Source: Peptoniphilus_A olsenii | GTDB lineage: Bacteria; Bacillota; Clostridia; Tissierellales; Peptoniphilaceae | Reading direction: 5' to 3' | Assembly: GCF_040545475.1 (NCBI RefSeq) | Contig: NZ_JBEPMA010000005.1 | Location: 62,001-126,000 of the forward strand | Length of the DNA: 64,000 nt | Shown: in pieces, positions 16,470-25,241 of the stretch | How positions within the stretch are numbered: the first letter of the stretch is position 1 | How the letters are laid out: each line of letters begins with the position of its first letter | Notes under the pieces: generated by a model | What the model saw: only the letters and a program-made list of their open reading frames with translations | Databases searched by the model: none | Told to the model about the DNA's origin: nothing | Program-made: the position numbers and the translations under genes

Positions 16470-18497
16470 TTATTCAATATCTAAATCTTTAACAGCATTT
16501 TCTATTAATGCATCATCAACTAGATAAGGGATAGTTATATGTCCATATTCATTTTCATTGTTAAATTCTTTAACTACTTCGATAGAGTGTTCATTTCTAG
16601 CCCAGTTACGTCTAGCTACACCACTCATAACGTCCCATGTTAAAGAAAGTTTGATAATCTCATCAACCATTTCAGAACCGTCAAGAACAAGTCCAAAACC
16701 ACCGTTAATTGATTTACCAATACCAACTCCACCACCATTGTGTAGAGCAACAAGTGACATACCTCTTGCACAGTTACCAGCAAAACATTGAGTAGCCATA
16801 TCTGCCATTACATTTGAACCATCTTTAATATTAGATGTTTCTCTAAATGGAGAGTCTGTACCAGAAACGTCATGGTGGTCACGACCCATCATAACAGGAC
16901 CAATTTTTCCTTCTCTAACAAGTTCGTTAAATTTAAGAGCAATATCTACTCTACCTTTAGCATCTTGGTAAAGAATTCTAGCTTGAGTACCAACAACTAA
17001 TTGGTTCTTTTCAGCATCTCTAATCCAGTTATAGTTATCAAGGTCTTGATATCTTCTGTCTTTATCAATACATTCCATAGCAGCTTTATCAGTAGCTATA
17101 AGATCTTCGTGTTTACCACTTAGACAAACCCATCTGAAAGGTCCATATCCATAGTCGAATAGAAGAGGTCCCATAATGTCTTCAACATATGAAGGCCAAA
17201 TAAAGCCATCTTTGTCGTCATTACCATTTTTAGAAACTTCTTTTACTCCAGAGTCATAGATAGCTTTCAAGAAAGAGTTACCATAGTCAAAGAAGTAAGT
17301 TCCTTTTTCAGTAAGTTTTTTGATAACTTCAAAATGTCTCTTAAGAGTCATATCTGCAAGTTCATGGAATTTTCTCTTATCAGTTCTTAAAAGGTCTGTT
17401 CTTTCTTCAAAAGTAATTCCTACTGGACAATATCCACCGTCATAAACATTGTGGCAAGAAGTTTGGTCAGAAAGCAAATCAATGTGAATGTTTTCTTTTT
17501 CCATGTATTCAAGTAAGTCAACGATGTTACCGTGGAAAGCAATAGAAAGAGCAACTTCTTTTTCTTGAGCTTCTTTAGCTAATTCACAAGCTTCTTCTGG
17601 AGATTCAGCAAGTTTTTGAATCCAGCCTTGTTCAAGTCTAGTTTCAATTCTTGAGATATCAACTTCAGCTATTATAGAAACTGCTCCAGCAATATCCCCA
17701 GCTTTACCTTGAGCTCCACTCATTCCGCCAAGGCCTGAAGAAACAAATAATTTACCAGCTAGGTTATCTTCGTTTCCAAGACCTAATTTAAGTCTACCAG
17801 CATTTAAGATAGTGTTGTATGTTCCGTGAACAATTCCTTGAGGTCCAATATACATCCAACCACCAGCAGTCATTTGTCCGTAGTTAGCTACGCCCATTTC
17901 TTCTGCGATTTCCCAATCGTCTAGGTTATCATATTCTCCAACCATAAGACCATTAGTAATAATAACTCTTGGAGAATTCTTTCTTGATTTGAATAGTCCA
18001 AGTGGGTGACCAGATTCCATAACCAAAGTTTCATCATCTTCCATAACTTCTAGATATTGCATAATTAAATTATATTGCATCCAGTCATGGCAAACAGAAC
18101 CAGTTTCACCGTAAGTTACAAGTTCGTAAGGGTAAAGAGCAACATCAAAATCGAGGTTATTGTCAATCATTACTTGGAAAGCTTTTCCAGCTAGACAATT
18201 TCCTTTATATTCGTCAATTGGTTTACCATAAATTCTTCCTTCTGGTCTAAATCTATAGCCATAGATTCTACCTCTTGTTGTAAGTTCTTCTAAGAACTCA
18301 GGAATTAACTCTTCATGATATTCTTCAGGAATATATCTAAGAGCATTTCTTAAAGCGATTTTAGTTTGATCTTTAGATAATCTAAACCCTCTATCAGGTG
18401 CCCTTCTTATTCCTGGTTCAAAAGATTTCTTTTCTGGTAAGTTGTCGATTCTTACTTTCATAATCTTTTGAACTTCTGCGTTATGATTATTTATCAC
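16470..18497 (-). CDS. hutU: Urocanate hydratase, long form
   Basis: 675 aa. It converts urocanate to 4-imidazolone-5-propionate with tightly bound NAD, the second step of histidine breakdown. GTG at 18497 is chosen because GGAGG lies nine bases upstream; the TTG at 18506 touches that site. The NAD-binding segment GLGGMSGAQGKAGD and the GRDHHDVSGTDSPFRE and NGGGVGIGKS blocks are clear. At about 675 residues it is over 100 longer than the Bacillus/Pseudomonas enzyme. Where those have the Cys-containing FQGLPARICW signature, this protein reads GTQARILY. It resembles the long type that I recall in animals and some anaerobes. Divergent from hutI. Confidence 0.93.
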   Translation of the reverse strand: MINNHNAEVQKIMKVRIDNLPEKKSFEPGIRRAPDRGFRLSKDQTKIALRNALRYIPEEYHEELIPEFLEELTTRGRIYGYRFRPEGRIYGKPIDEYKGNCLAGKAFQVMIDNNLDFDVALYPYELVTYGETGSVCHDWMQYNLIMQYLEVMEDDETLVMESGHPLGLFKSRKNSPRVIITNGLMVGEYDNLDDWEIAEEMGVANYGQMTAGGWMYIGPQGIVHGTYNTILNAGRLKLGLGNEDNLAGKLFVSSGLGGMSGAQGKAGDIAGAVSIIAEVDISRIETRLEQGWIQKLAESPEEACELAKEAQEKEVALSIAFHGNIVDLLEYMEKENIHIDLLSDQTSCHNVYDGGYCPVGITFEERTDLLRTDKRKFHELADMTLKRHFEVIKKLTEKGTYFFDYGNSFLKAIYDSGVKEVSKNGNDDKDGFIWPSYVEDIMGPLLFDYGYGPFRWVCLSGKHEDLIATDKAAMECIDKDRRYQDLDNYNWIRDAEKNQLVVGTQARILYQDAKGRVDIALKFNELVREGKIGPVMMGRDHHDVSGTDSPFRETSNIKDGSNVMADMATQCFAGNCARGMSLVALHNGGGVGIGKSINGGFGLVLDGSEMVDEIIKLSLTWDVMSGVARRNWARNEHSIEVVKEFNNENEYGHITIPYLVDDALIENAVKDLDIE

Positions 18498-18520
18498 TTT
18501 TATCAACCTCCATGTCTTAC

Positions 18521-18549
18521 ATTATAATCTAATTTTATAATTATGTAAA
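18521..18549 (-). promoter_or_regulatory. Promoter of hutU
   Basis: On the minus strand, TTTACA (18549-18544), exactly 17 bases, TATAAT (18526-18521). The predicted start is about 16 bases before the GTG. Confidence 0.7.
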
Positions 18550-18655
18550 CTAGATTTCTATAAATTAAGTTCGAATTGATAGATTAATATATATATTTAC
18601 TAATAAACTTGAAAAAATAATATTATTTGAGATAATGTTTACATAAAAATCTACA

Positions 18656-18684
18656 TTGACCTACAAATTTCGTTATGTCAAAAT
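18656..18684 (+). promoter_or_regulatory. Possible promoter of hutI
   Basis: TTGACC (18656-18661), 17 bases, CAAAAT (18679-18684) with TG one base before the -10. The -10 is weak (4 of 6), so this is tentative. Confidence 0.35.
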
Positions 18685-18733
18685 GGATTAGTAAATAATA
18701 ATTTTATGGGTAAACTATATAGGGAGGTTATTT

Positions 18734-19999
18734 ATGAAAGCGGATAAAATATTAATTAATCTAAAACAAATTTTTTCACCTAATGATTTAGGTAGACCAC
18801 TTAGAGGTGAAGAAATGAATGAAGCGAATATCATAGAAAATGGTTATATCGCTATTGCTGATGGAAAGATATTAGAAGTTGGAGAAGGCAACAATTGGGA
18901 AAATCTAAAGGACAATAATACTGAAATTGTTGATTTAACTGGCAAGGTAGCAACTCCAGGTTTAATTGATGCTCATACACATTTAGTTTATGGCGGGAGC
19001 AGAGAAAATGAATTCGCAATGAAACTAAATGGTATGGAGTATCTTGAAATACTTGAAGCAGGAGGAGGCATTCTTTCAACTTTAAAGGCAACTGATGAAG
19101 CTACTTTTGATGAGTTATATGACAAGACTGAAAAGCTACTTGAACACATGCTAGTTCATGGGGTAACAGCAGTAGAGGCGAAATCTGGTTATGGAATAAC
19201 TTTAGAGACTGAACTTAAAGAACTTGAAGTTCTCAAAAAATTAAATGAAGAATTTCCTTCTGAACTAATCACTACTTTTATGGCAGCTCATGTTATAGCA
19301 GACAAATATAAAGATAATCCCGATGAATATGTAGATATTGTAATAGATATGATGCCAGAAGTAGCTAAAAAAAATTTAGCAGAATTTTGCGATGTTTTTT
19401 GTGAAAAAGGCGTATTTACAGCAGAACAATCAAAGAAAATCTTAGAGGCTGCTAAAAAACATGGCTTTAAGACTAGAATCCACTCTGATGAAATCGAAAA
19501 TATTGGTGGAGTTAAAGTAGCTGCTGATGTAAATGCAGTATCTGCAGAACATCTTATGGTAGTTGATGATGAAGAAATCGAAATGATGGCAGAAGCTAAT
19601 GTAATAGGAAACTTGCTTCCTGGAACTACTTTTTCTCTAATGAAAGACACATACGCTCCAGCTAGACGTATGCTTGAAAAGGGAATGGCTATTACACTAT
19701 GTACAGATTCAAACCCCGGATCATGTCCTACAGCAAACTTGCAATTTATCATGCAACTAGGTTGTCTACAAATGAAGTTAACTCCAATAGAAGTATACAA
19801 TGCTGTAACTATAAATGCAGCCTATTCTGTAGATAGAGCTAAAACTATTGGTTCATTTGACAAAGGTAAAAGAGCTAATATAGCTATTTTTGATGCAGAA
19901 AATATAGATTATACACTGTATTTCTTCGCAACAAATTTAATAAAACAAGTTTACATTGATGGAAAACTTGTTGTTGAAGATAGACAATTAGTAAAATAA
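18734..19999 (+). CDS. hutI: Imidazolonepropionase
   Basis: 421 aa. It hydrolyses imidazolonepropionate to N-formimino-L-glutamate, the third step of histidine degradation. It is an amidohydrolase-superfamily enzyme with the metal motif DAHTHLVYGG (His81, His83), HVIAD, HSDE (about residue 250) and a late CTDSNPGSCPT carrying the conserved Asp. The length is normal for the family. Start ATG with GGGAGG eight bases upstream. A good terminator follows, so the carrier and hutH downstream likely have their own promoters. Confidence 0.95.
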   Translation: MKADKILINLKQIFSPNDLGRPLRGEEMNEANIIENGYIAIADGKILEVGEGNNWENLKDNNTEIVDLTGKVATPGLIDAHTHLVYGGSRENEFAMKLNGMEYLEILEAGGGILSTLKATDEATFDELYDKTEKLLEHMLVHGVTAVEAKSGYGITLETELKELEVLKKLNEEFPSELITTFMAAHVIADKYKDNPDEYVDIVIDMMPEVAKKNLAEFCDVFCEKGVFTAEQSKKILEAAKKHGFKTRIHSDEIENIGGVKVAADVNAVSAEHLMVVDDEEIEMMAEANVIGNLLPGTTFSLMKDTYAPARRMLEKGMAITLCTDSNPGSCPTANLQFIMQLGCLQMKLTPIEVYNAVTINAAYSVDRAKTIGSFDKGKRANIAIFDAENIDYTLYFFATNLIKQVYIDGKLVVEDRQLVK

Positions 20000-20009
20000 T
20001 TAAATTATT

Positions 20010-20042
20010 GGCTGACCTTGATTTTGGGGTCAGCCTTTTATA
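20010..20042 (+). terminator. Terminator of hutI
   Basis: GGCTGACC (20010-20017) pairs with GGTCAGCC (20028-20035), followed by TTTTATATTTTT. Confidence 0.8.
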
Positions 20043-20338
20043 TTTTTATTAATGAAAACTTTATCCTAATATTTTACAATTTTTATGTCAATTTTAGAAT
20101 AAATTATTGTAATATTATGATAAAAATAAATTATTTATATTTAACTTATATTAAAATGAAATTCAAAATTATTTTTCTATACATTATAAAAGAAATGTAT
20201 GTATGAAAATAGTAATTGAGTGAATTAATAAACATTAGTACATTGAGATTATTGAATTACACGATAATATATTAGCGATAAAACTTGTTAATATATTGTG
20301 CTTTTTATTGTAATTAGAAGATGATTTCGATTAAATGA
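20043..20338. other. A+T-rich gap before the NhaC-type gene
   Basis: Very A+T-rich. The short frames here have no ribosome-binding site and I take none as coding. No RNA family is recognised before the promoter at 20339. Confidence 0.55.
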
Positions 20339-20367
20339 TTGACTTTTTGTTATATTTGGACTAAAAT
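20339..20367 (+). promoter_or_regulatory. Promoter of the NhaC-type carrier gene, with a structured leader
   Basis: TTGACT (20339-20344), 17 bases, TAAAAT (20362-20367). The roughly 100-base leader has two potential stem-loops: GTAATAC (20388-20394) with GTATTAC (20413-20419), and AGGC (20420-20423) with GCCT (20442-20445) plus inner A-T pairs. Confidence 0.65.
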
Positions 20368-20472
20368 TTATGTAGAAAACATTTTCAGTAATACATAATT
20401 CTTTGTAAAATTGTATTACAGGCGTATTAATAGACAATATTGCCTAAATGACACTATTGAGGAGGTATTTTT

Positions 20473-22008
20473 ATGAAAAACGAAGGTCAAAAAACCGTTA
20501 GACTGCCTAGTATGTTTGAAGCACTACTACCTATTTTAATTATGGTTGCTCTAATGGTATATGTTTTCAAGTTTAGTGACGAAGCTTATAACGCTGCTCA
20601 TATGCCACTAATAGTTGGTACGAGTGTTACTGTAGCCATTGGTATTTTATGTGGTCACAGTTTTGATGAAATGATGGAAGGTATAGTTGAAAGAATTACT
20701 GCTACTCTTGATGCAATTCTAATTCTACTTACAGTAGGTCTTTTAGTATCATCTTTCATGATTTCAGGTTCTATACCAGCGTTAATTTATTATGGACTTC
20801 AATTTTTATCACCACAAACGTTTCTTCCTATTGGATGTATTCTTTGTGCTGTAGTTGGAGCTGCTTGTGGTTCTTCATGGACTGCTACGGCAACTGTAGG
20901 GATTGCATTTATGACAATCGGACAAGGACTTGGCATGAGTCCAGCCCTTACAGCAGGTATGGTAATATCTGGAGCATATGTTGGAGATAAATTCTCTCCA
21001 CTATCTGATACTACTAACTTAGCTGCTGGTATTTCTGGTACTGGTTTATTTGATCACGTAGCTGCAATGGTATCCACAACTGGTCCAACTTTCTTAATAG
21101 CAATTATTCTTTACGCTATTTTAGGAATGAATATATCAGGTGCTGGTTATGATGCTTCTATAGCTGATGGTATTAGAGAAGCAATAGCTGCTAACTTTAA
21201 TGTCAATCCATTGGTTCTTTTACCTATAGTTTTAATAGTTTTAATAATGGTATTTAGAATACCTGGACTTTTAGGTGTATTGGCATCAGTACTTGTTGGT
21301 ATCATTTTTGCACAAATATTCCAAGAAACACGTTCACTTGCTGATATTTTCTCTATATTACACTATGGTCCTGAAATTGAAACAGGAAATGAGTTTTTAG
21401 ATAAAGCTTTAGCTAAAGGCGGTATGGATAACCAAATGTGGACTATCAACTTGATTTTACTTGCTGTTTCATTTGGTGGAGCACTTGAAAAATGTGGTAT
21501 TGTTGAAAGACTATTTGGTGAACTTAAAAATAAAATTAATTCTGTATCAGGTTTGTTATTAACTACAATGCTTACATCAATATTCTGTGATGCTGCAATG
21601 TGTGACCAATTCTTAGGAATTGGTGTTCCTGCACCATTATATGAAGATAAATTTGATGAACTTGGACTTGCAAGAAATATGATGTCTAGAACACTTGAAG
21701 ATGCAGGTACACTTTGGGCAGTAATGTTTCCATGGACAGCATGTGGTGCTTACCAACACGCAACACTTGGTGTCAATCCATTCTTATTCTTCCCATTCGC
21801 ATTTGTTAACTTGCTAAATCCAATCTATGCATATATAACGGCAGCATTAGGTAGAAATATTTTCTGGGCTGATGGATCTTATACAAACTTATTCGGTAAG
21901 ACTACTATGAAAAAACAAGCAAAAGCTCCAGAAGAAGCTAGAGAAATTGCTATGGCAGCACTTGAAAAAAGACGTGCCGAAGGCAAAGCTCCTAGAGTTG
22001 AAGCTTAA
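20473..22008 (+). CDS. NhaC-family Na+/H+ antiporter-type carrier, probable histidine transporter
   Basis: 511 aa with about 11-12 membrane segments. Family blocks include GAACGSSWTATATVGIAF (about residues 130-147), GAYVGDKFSPLSDTTN and, near the end, a mirrored SRTLEDAGTLWAVMFPWTACG. NhaC proteins are annotated as Na+/H+ antiporters, but several relatives carry amino acids or organic acids (MleN, and predicted lysine, methionine and tyrosine carriers). Its position between hutI and hutH makes histidine uptake the likelier role; that is inference. ATG with GAGGAGG upstream. Followed after 31 bases by a small membrane protein gene. Confidence 0.88.
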   Translation: MKNEGQKTVRLPSMFEALLPILIMVALMVYVFKFSDEAYNAAHMPLIVGTSVTVAIGILCGHSFDEMMEGIVERITATLDAILILLTVGLLVSSFMISGSIPALIYYGLQFLSPQTFLPIGCILCAVVGAACGSSWTATATVGIAFMTIGQGLGMSPALTAGMVISGAYVGDKFSPLSDTTNLAAGISGTGLFDHVAAMVSTTGPTFLIAIILYAILGMNISGAGYDASIADGIREAIAANFNVNPLVLLPIVLIVLIMVFRIPGLLGVLASVLVGIIFAQIFQETRSLADIFSILHYGPEIETGNEFLDKALAKGGMDNQMWTINLILLAVSFGGALEKCGIVERLFGELKNKINSVSGLLLTTMLTSIFCDAAMCDQFLGIGVPAPLYEDKFDELGLARNMMSRTLEDAGTLWAVMFPWTACGAYQHATLGVNPFLFFPFAFVNLLNPIYAYITAALGRNIFWADGSYTNLFGKTTMKKQAKAPEEAREIAMAALEKRRAEGKAPRVEA

Positions 22009-22039
22009 TTAAGATTAAAATTTAGAAAGAAGTGATTAA

Positions 22040-22546
22040 ATGGCAGAAATAAGTTTGCCTTGGGAAAATGATAGTGAAGTAATTGAATATGAATATGTTA
22101 ATCCTAGGAAGAGCTTTTCCGAAAAGTATGCCTATGTAATCACTTTTGCTTTAATAGGTTTAGGTATTTTTACAAAGTATAAACTGACTTTGTTTTTAGC
22201 TCTATTGTTGTTGCTGTCTCTTATTACTAAAAGATATGTGGCAGCAACCTCTAAAGGGCTTGAGATGTTTACTGATATGAAAATATCAAAAACGCATACT
22301 ATTTGGGATTGGTCAGAAATTGATGCAATAACTTATGAAAAGAAACACGAGCAACCTGGGCTCATACTATTATATTTTACTAAAGGTGATATTACCAAAA
22401 GATTTTTCTTCAAAGATAAGGATAAAGAAGAAGTCTTTGATTTAGCTCATAAATATAATAGAAAAATAAAGGTTTATAATGCACATGACTACAAGAATAG
22501 TCTAAAAGATTCATATAAAAATATTAAAAAATTAAAGAAAAAATAG
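22040..22546 (+). CDS. Unknown membrane-anchored protein in the hut cluster
   Basis: 168 aa. It has an acidic N-terminus, two closely spaced hydrophobic segments (about residues 33-58, YAYVITFALIGLGIF and LFLALLLLLSLIT), then a soluble C-terminal domain with WDWSEIDAITYE and LILLYFTKG, a strand pattern like bacterial PH-type (YcxB/YdbT-like) membrane proteins. It ends in a lysine-rich tail. I do not recognise a named family. Cotranscription with the carrier is likely, and with it a role in the membrane. Start ATG with AAGAAGTGA upstream; this ribosome-binding site is weaker than those of its neighbours. Confidence 0.7.
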   Translation: MAEISLPWENDSEVIEYEYVNPRKSFSEKYAYVITFALIGLGIFTKYKLTLFLALLLLLSLITKRYVAATSKGLEMFTDMKISKTHTIWDWSEIDAITYEKKHEQPGLILLYFTKGDITKRFFFKDKDKEEVFDLAHKYNRKIKVYNAHDYKNSLKDSYKNIKKLKKK

Positions 22547-22657
22547 TGCATTAATTAAAAATAAATAAAGATATTAATGATACAATTAATATAGAAACAT
22601 AAAATATAAAGTACGGTATTTTTTAAAGTGCATTTTTACAAAAAATTTAAGAATACT

Positions 22658-22685
22658 TTGTTACTTTATATTTTTTGGGTATAAT
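22658..22685 (+). promoter_or_regulatory. Promoter of hutH-ftcD-fhs-fchA
   Basis: TTGTTA (22658-22663), 16 bases, TATAAT (22680-22685), with TGGG just before the -10. The predicted start is about 30 bases before the hutH ATG. Confidence 0.6.
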
Positions 22686-22721
22686 GTAGTTAGTGATTTA
22701 AATGAAAGGAATGAAATAATC

Positions 22722-24260
22722 ATGGAAAAAGTTGTATTAACAGGTAATAATCTAGATCTTGAACAATTAGTAGCAGTAGCCAGAGGTCATGTTCAAGCTG
22801 AAATTGATGAAAAGGCTATCGCTGATGTAAACAAATCTAGACAATATGTTGAAGAAATTGTTGAAGAAGAAAGAGTTGTTTATGGTATCAACACTGGATT
22901 TGGTTCTCTATCAAGAGTTTCAATTTCTAAGGAAGACTCCACACAACTTCAAGAAAACATTATCAGAACTCATGCATCTGGATTCGGTGACCCTCTTCCA
23001 GAAGATGAAGTTAGAGCCATAATGCTTATTAGAATTAATTCACTTTTAAAAGGTGTTTCTGGAATTAGACTTTCCACAATTGAACTATTATTAGATATGC
23101 TAAACAAAAATGTAGTTCCATTTATTCCAGAAAAAGGTTCTTTAGGAGCATCAGGAGATTTAGCTCCACTAGCTCATATGGTTCTTCCTATGCTTGGTCT
23201 TGGTAAAGCTTATTATGATGGTGAGCTTTTACAAGGAAAAGAGGCTATGCAAAAAGCTGGACTTGAACCTATTGATTTAGCTGCAAAAGAAGGACTTGCA
23301 TTAATCAATGGTACAACAGTATTAACTGCCACAGGTGCATTAGCTCTTTATGATTCTATTAATCTATCAAAACTTGCAGATATTGCTGGTGCAATGACAG
23401 TTGAATCCGCAAGAGGAATTATAGATGCATTCTGGGAAGAACTTCATACAATTAGACCACATGAAGGTTCTCTTGAAACTGCTAAAAATTTAAGAAATTT
23501 ATTAGAAGGCTCAACTTATGTAACTCATACAGCTGAACTTAGAGTTCAAGATGCTTATACTTTAAGATGTATGCCACAAGTTCACGGTGCAAGTAAAGAT
23601 ACTATTGAATATGTTAAGAAAAAAGTAGAAATTGAATTAAACTCAGCTACAGATAACCCTATTATCACTCATGATGGTATGGTAATTTCTGGTGGAAACT
23701 TCCATGGAGAATTAATGGCTCAACCATTTGATTTCTTGGCGATTGCTACTTCTGAACTTGGAAATATTTCTGAAAGAAGAATAGAAAGACTTGTAAATAC
23801 AACTCTTTCTGGTATGCCATCATTCTTAGTTAAACACCCTGGACTTAACTCAGGTTTCATGATTACTCAATATGCAGCAGCAGCTTTAGCATCAGAAAAC
23901 AAAACACTTTCTCATCCAGCAAGCGTAGATTCAATTACATCATGTGAAAACCAAGAAGACTTTGTTTCAATGGGTAACTGGGCTTCAAGAAAAGTAAGAG
24001 AAGTAGTTAAAAATGTTTATAGAATTTTAGCAACTGAAATTATGATTGCAGCTCAAGCTATTGACTTTAGAATGGAAATGGAAGACAACAAGTTTGAATT
24101 AGGTAAAGGAACAAAAGTTGCTTACGATGCAATTAGAGAAGCTGTTGATTTCATAGAACAAGATTCAAATATTGAAATATATGACGAATTAGAAAAAGCA
24201 CAAGAAGTATTGACTTCAGGGAAATTACTTGAAGCTGTTGAAAAGGCTGTTGAGCTATAA
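22722..24260 (+). CDS. hutH: Histidine ammonia-lyase
   Basis: 512 aa. It removes ammonia from L-histidine to give urocanate, the first committed step. The electrophilic MIO cofactor forms from the Ala143-Ser144-Gly145 triad in GSLGASGDLAPLAH. VVYGINTGFGSL (about residues 48-59) and SCENQEDFVSMG are the other standard blocks. Length and motif positions are those of the family. ATG with AAAGGA upstream. ftcD follows after 84 bases without a clear terminator. Confidence 0.96.
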   Translation: MEKVVLTGNNLDLEQLVAVARGHVQAEIDEKAIADVNKSRQYVEEIVEEERVVYGINTGFGSLSRVSISKEDSTQLQENIIRTHASGFGDPLPEDEVRAIMLIRINSLLKGVSGIRLSTIELLLDMLNKNVVPFIPEKGSLGASGDLAPLAHMVLPMLGLGKAYYDGELLQGKEAMQKAGLEPIDLAAKEGLALINGTTVLTATGALALYDSINLSKLADIAGAMTVESARGIIDAFWEELHTIRPHEGSLETAKNLRNLLEGSTYVTHTAELRVQDAYTLRCMPQVHGASKDTIEYVKKKVEIELNSATDNPIITHDGMVISGGNFHGELMAQPFDFLAIATSELGNISERRIERLVNTTLSGMPSFLVKHPGLNSGFMITQYAAAALASENKTLSHPASVDSITSCENQEDFVSMGNWASRKVREVVKNVYRILATEIMIAAQAIDFRMEMEDNKFELGKGTKVAYDAIREAVDFIEQDSNIEIYDELEKAQEVLTSGKLLEAVEKAVEL

Positions 24261-24344
24261 TTATTTGACTTAAAAATATTAACTTATATAATTAAGATGG
24301 TTAACAAAAATTCATATATTAAATAATTAAGGAGGAAATTTAAA

Positions 24345-25238
24345 TTGAAAAGAGTAATGTGTATCCCAAACTATTCTGAAGGACGTGATCTTGACGTAGT
24401 TGAAAAGATTGCAGATTGTTTCAGAGCTAAAGAAAATATCAAATTATTAGACTATCAACCAGATGCTGACCACAATAGAACTGTGGTTGAAGTTATTGGT
24501 GAACCTAAAGCAGTTATTGATGCTGTAATCGAATCTGTAAAAGTTGCTACAGAATTAATAGATATGTCTAAACATAAAGGTGCTCACCCAAGAATGGGTG
24601 CAGTTGATGTTGTTCCATTTATTCCGATTACAGAAACAGATACAGAAGAATGTGTTGAATTTGCTAAAGAAGTAGGAAAAGCTATTGGAGATATGGGTAT
24701 ACCTGTATATCTATATGAAGATGCAGCTACTAAACCTGAAAGAAAAAATTTAGCAAAAGTTAGAAAAGGACAATACGAAGGTTTCTTCGATAAAATTAAA
24801 GAAGAAGAATGGAAACCAGACTTTGGTCCTCAAGAAATGAATGAAAAATCAGGAGCAACTGCAGTAGCAGCAAGATTCCATTTAGTGGCATTCAATGTAA
24901 ACTTAGATACACCTAATGTTGAAATAGCTGATAAAATTGCAAAAACAGTTCGTCACATTGGTGGAGGTCTAAGATTTGTTAAAGCAATTGGTCTTTCATT
25001 AGAAGAAAAAGGACAAACTCAAGTTTCAATGAACCTTGTAAACTTTGAAAAAACTGCTATTTACCAAGCTCTTGAAATGGTAAAATCAGAAGCAAAACGC
25101 TATGGAGTTACAGTTGTAAATACTGAACTTATTGGATTATTACCACTTCAAGCTCTAATTGATAGTGCTGCATATTATATGCAAATAGATGGATTTAGCT
25201 CAGAACAAGTTATAGAAACAATGTTAATAGGGGAATAA
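24345..25238 (+). CDS. ftcD: Glutamate formimidoyltransferase
   Basis: 297 aa, a stand-alone transferase matching the N-terminal half of the bifunctional animal FTCD. It transfers the formimino group of formiminoglutamate to tetrahydrofolate, releasing glutamate. Diagnostic segments: CIPNYSEGRD at the start, DYQPDADHNRTVVE, HKGAHPRMGAVDVVPFIP and GGGLRFVKAIG. TTG start, nine bases after GGAGG; the alternative ATG four codons later would lose the conserved opening. The cyclodeaminase that completes the reaction is encoded separately at 26930, with fhs between them. Confidence 0.93.
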   Translation: MKRVMCIPNYSEGRDLDVVEKIADCFRAKENIKLLDYQPDADHNRTVVEVIGEPKAVIDAVIESVKVATELIDMSKHKGAHPRMGAVDVVPFIPITETDTEECVEFAKEVGKAIGDMGIPVYLYEDAATKPERKNLAKVRKGQYEGFFDKIKEEEWKPDFGPQEMNEKSGATAVAARFHLVAFNVNLDTPNVEIADKIAKTVRHIGGGLRFVKAIGLSLEEKGQTQVSMNLVNFEKTAIYQALEMVKSEAKRYGVTVVNTELIGLLPLQALIDSAAYYMQIDGFSSEQVIETMLIGE

Positions 25239-25241
25239 TTT

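Noticed and set aside
20018..20206. 62-codon plus-strand frame after hutI
   Set aside because: It begins inside the hutI terminator, lacks a start site and has low-complexity Phe/Ile/Asn-rich content.
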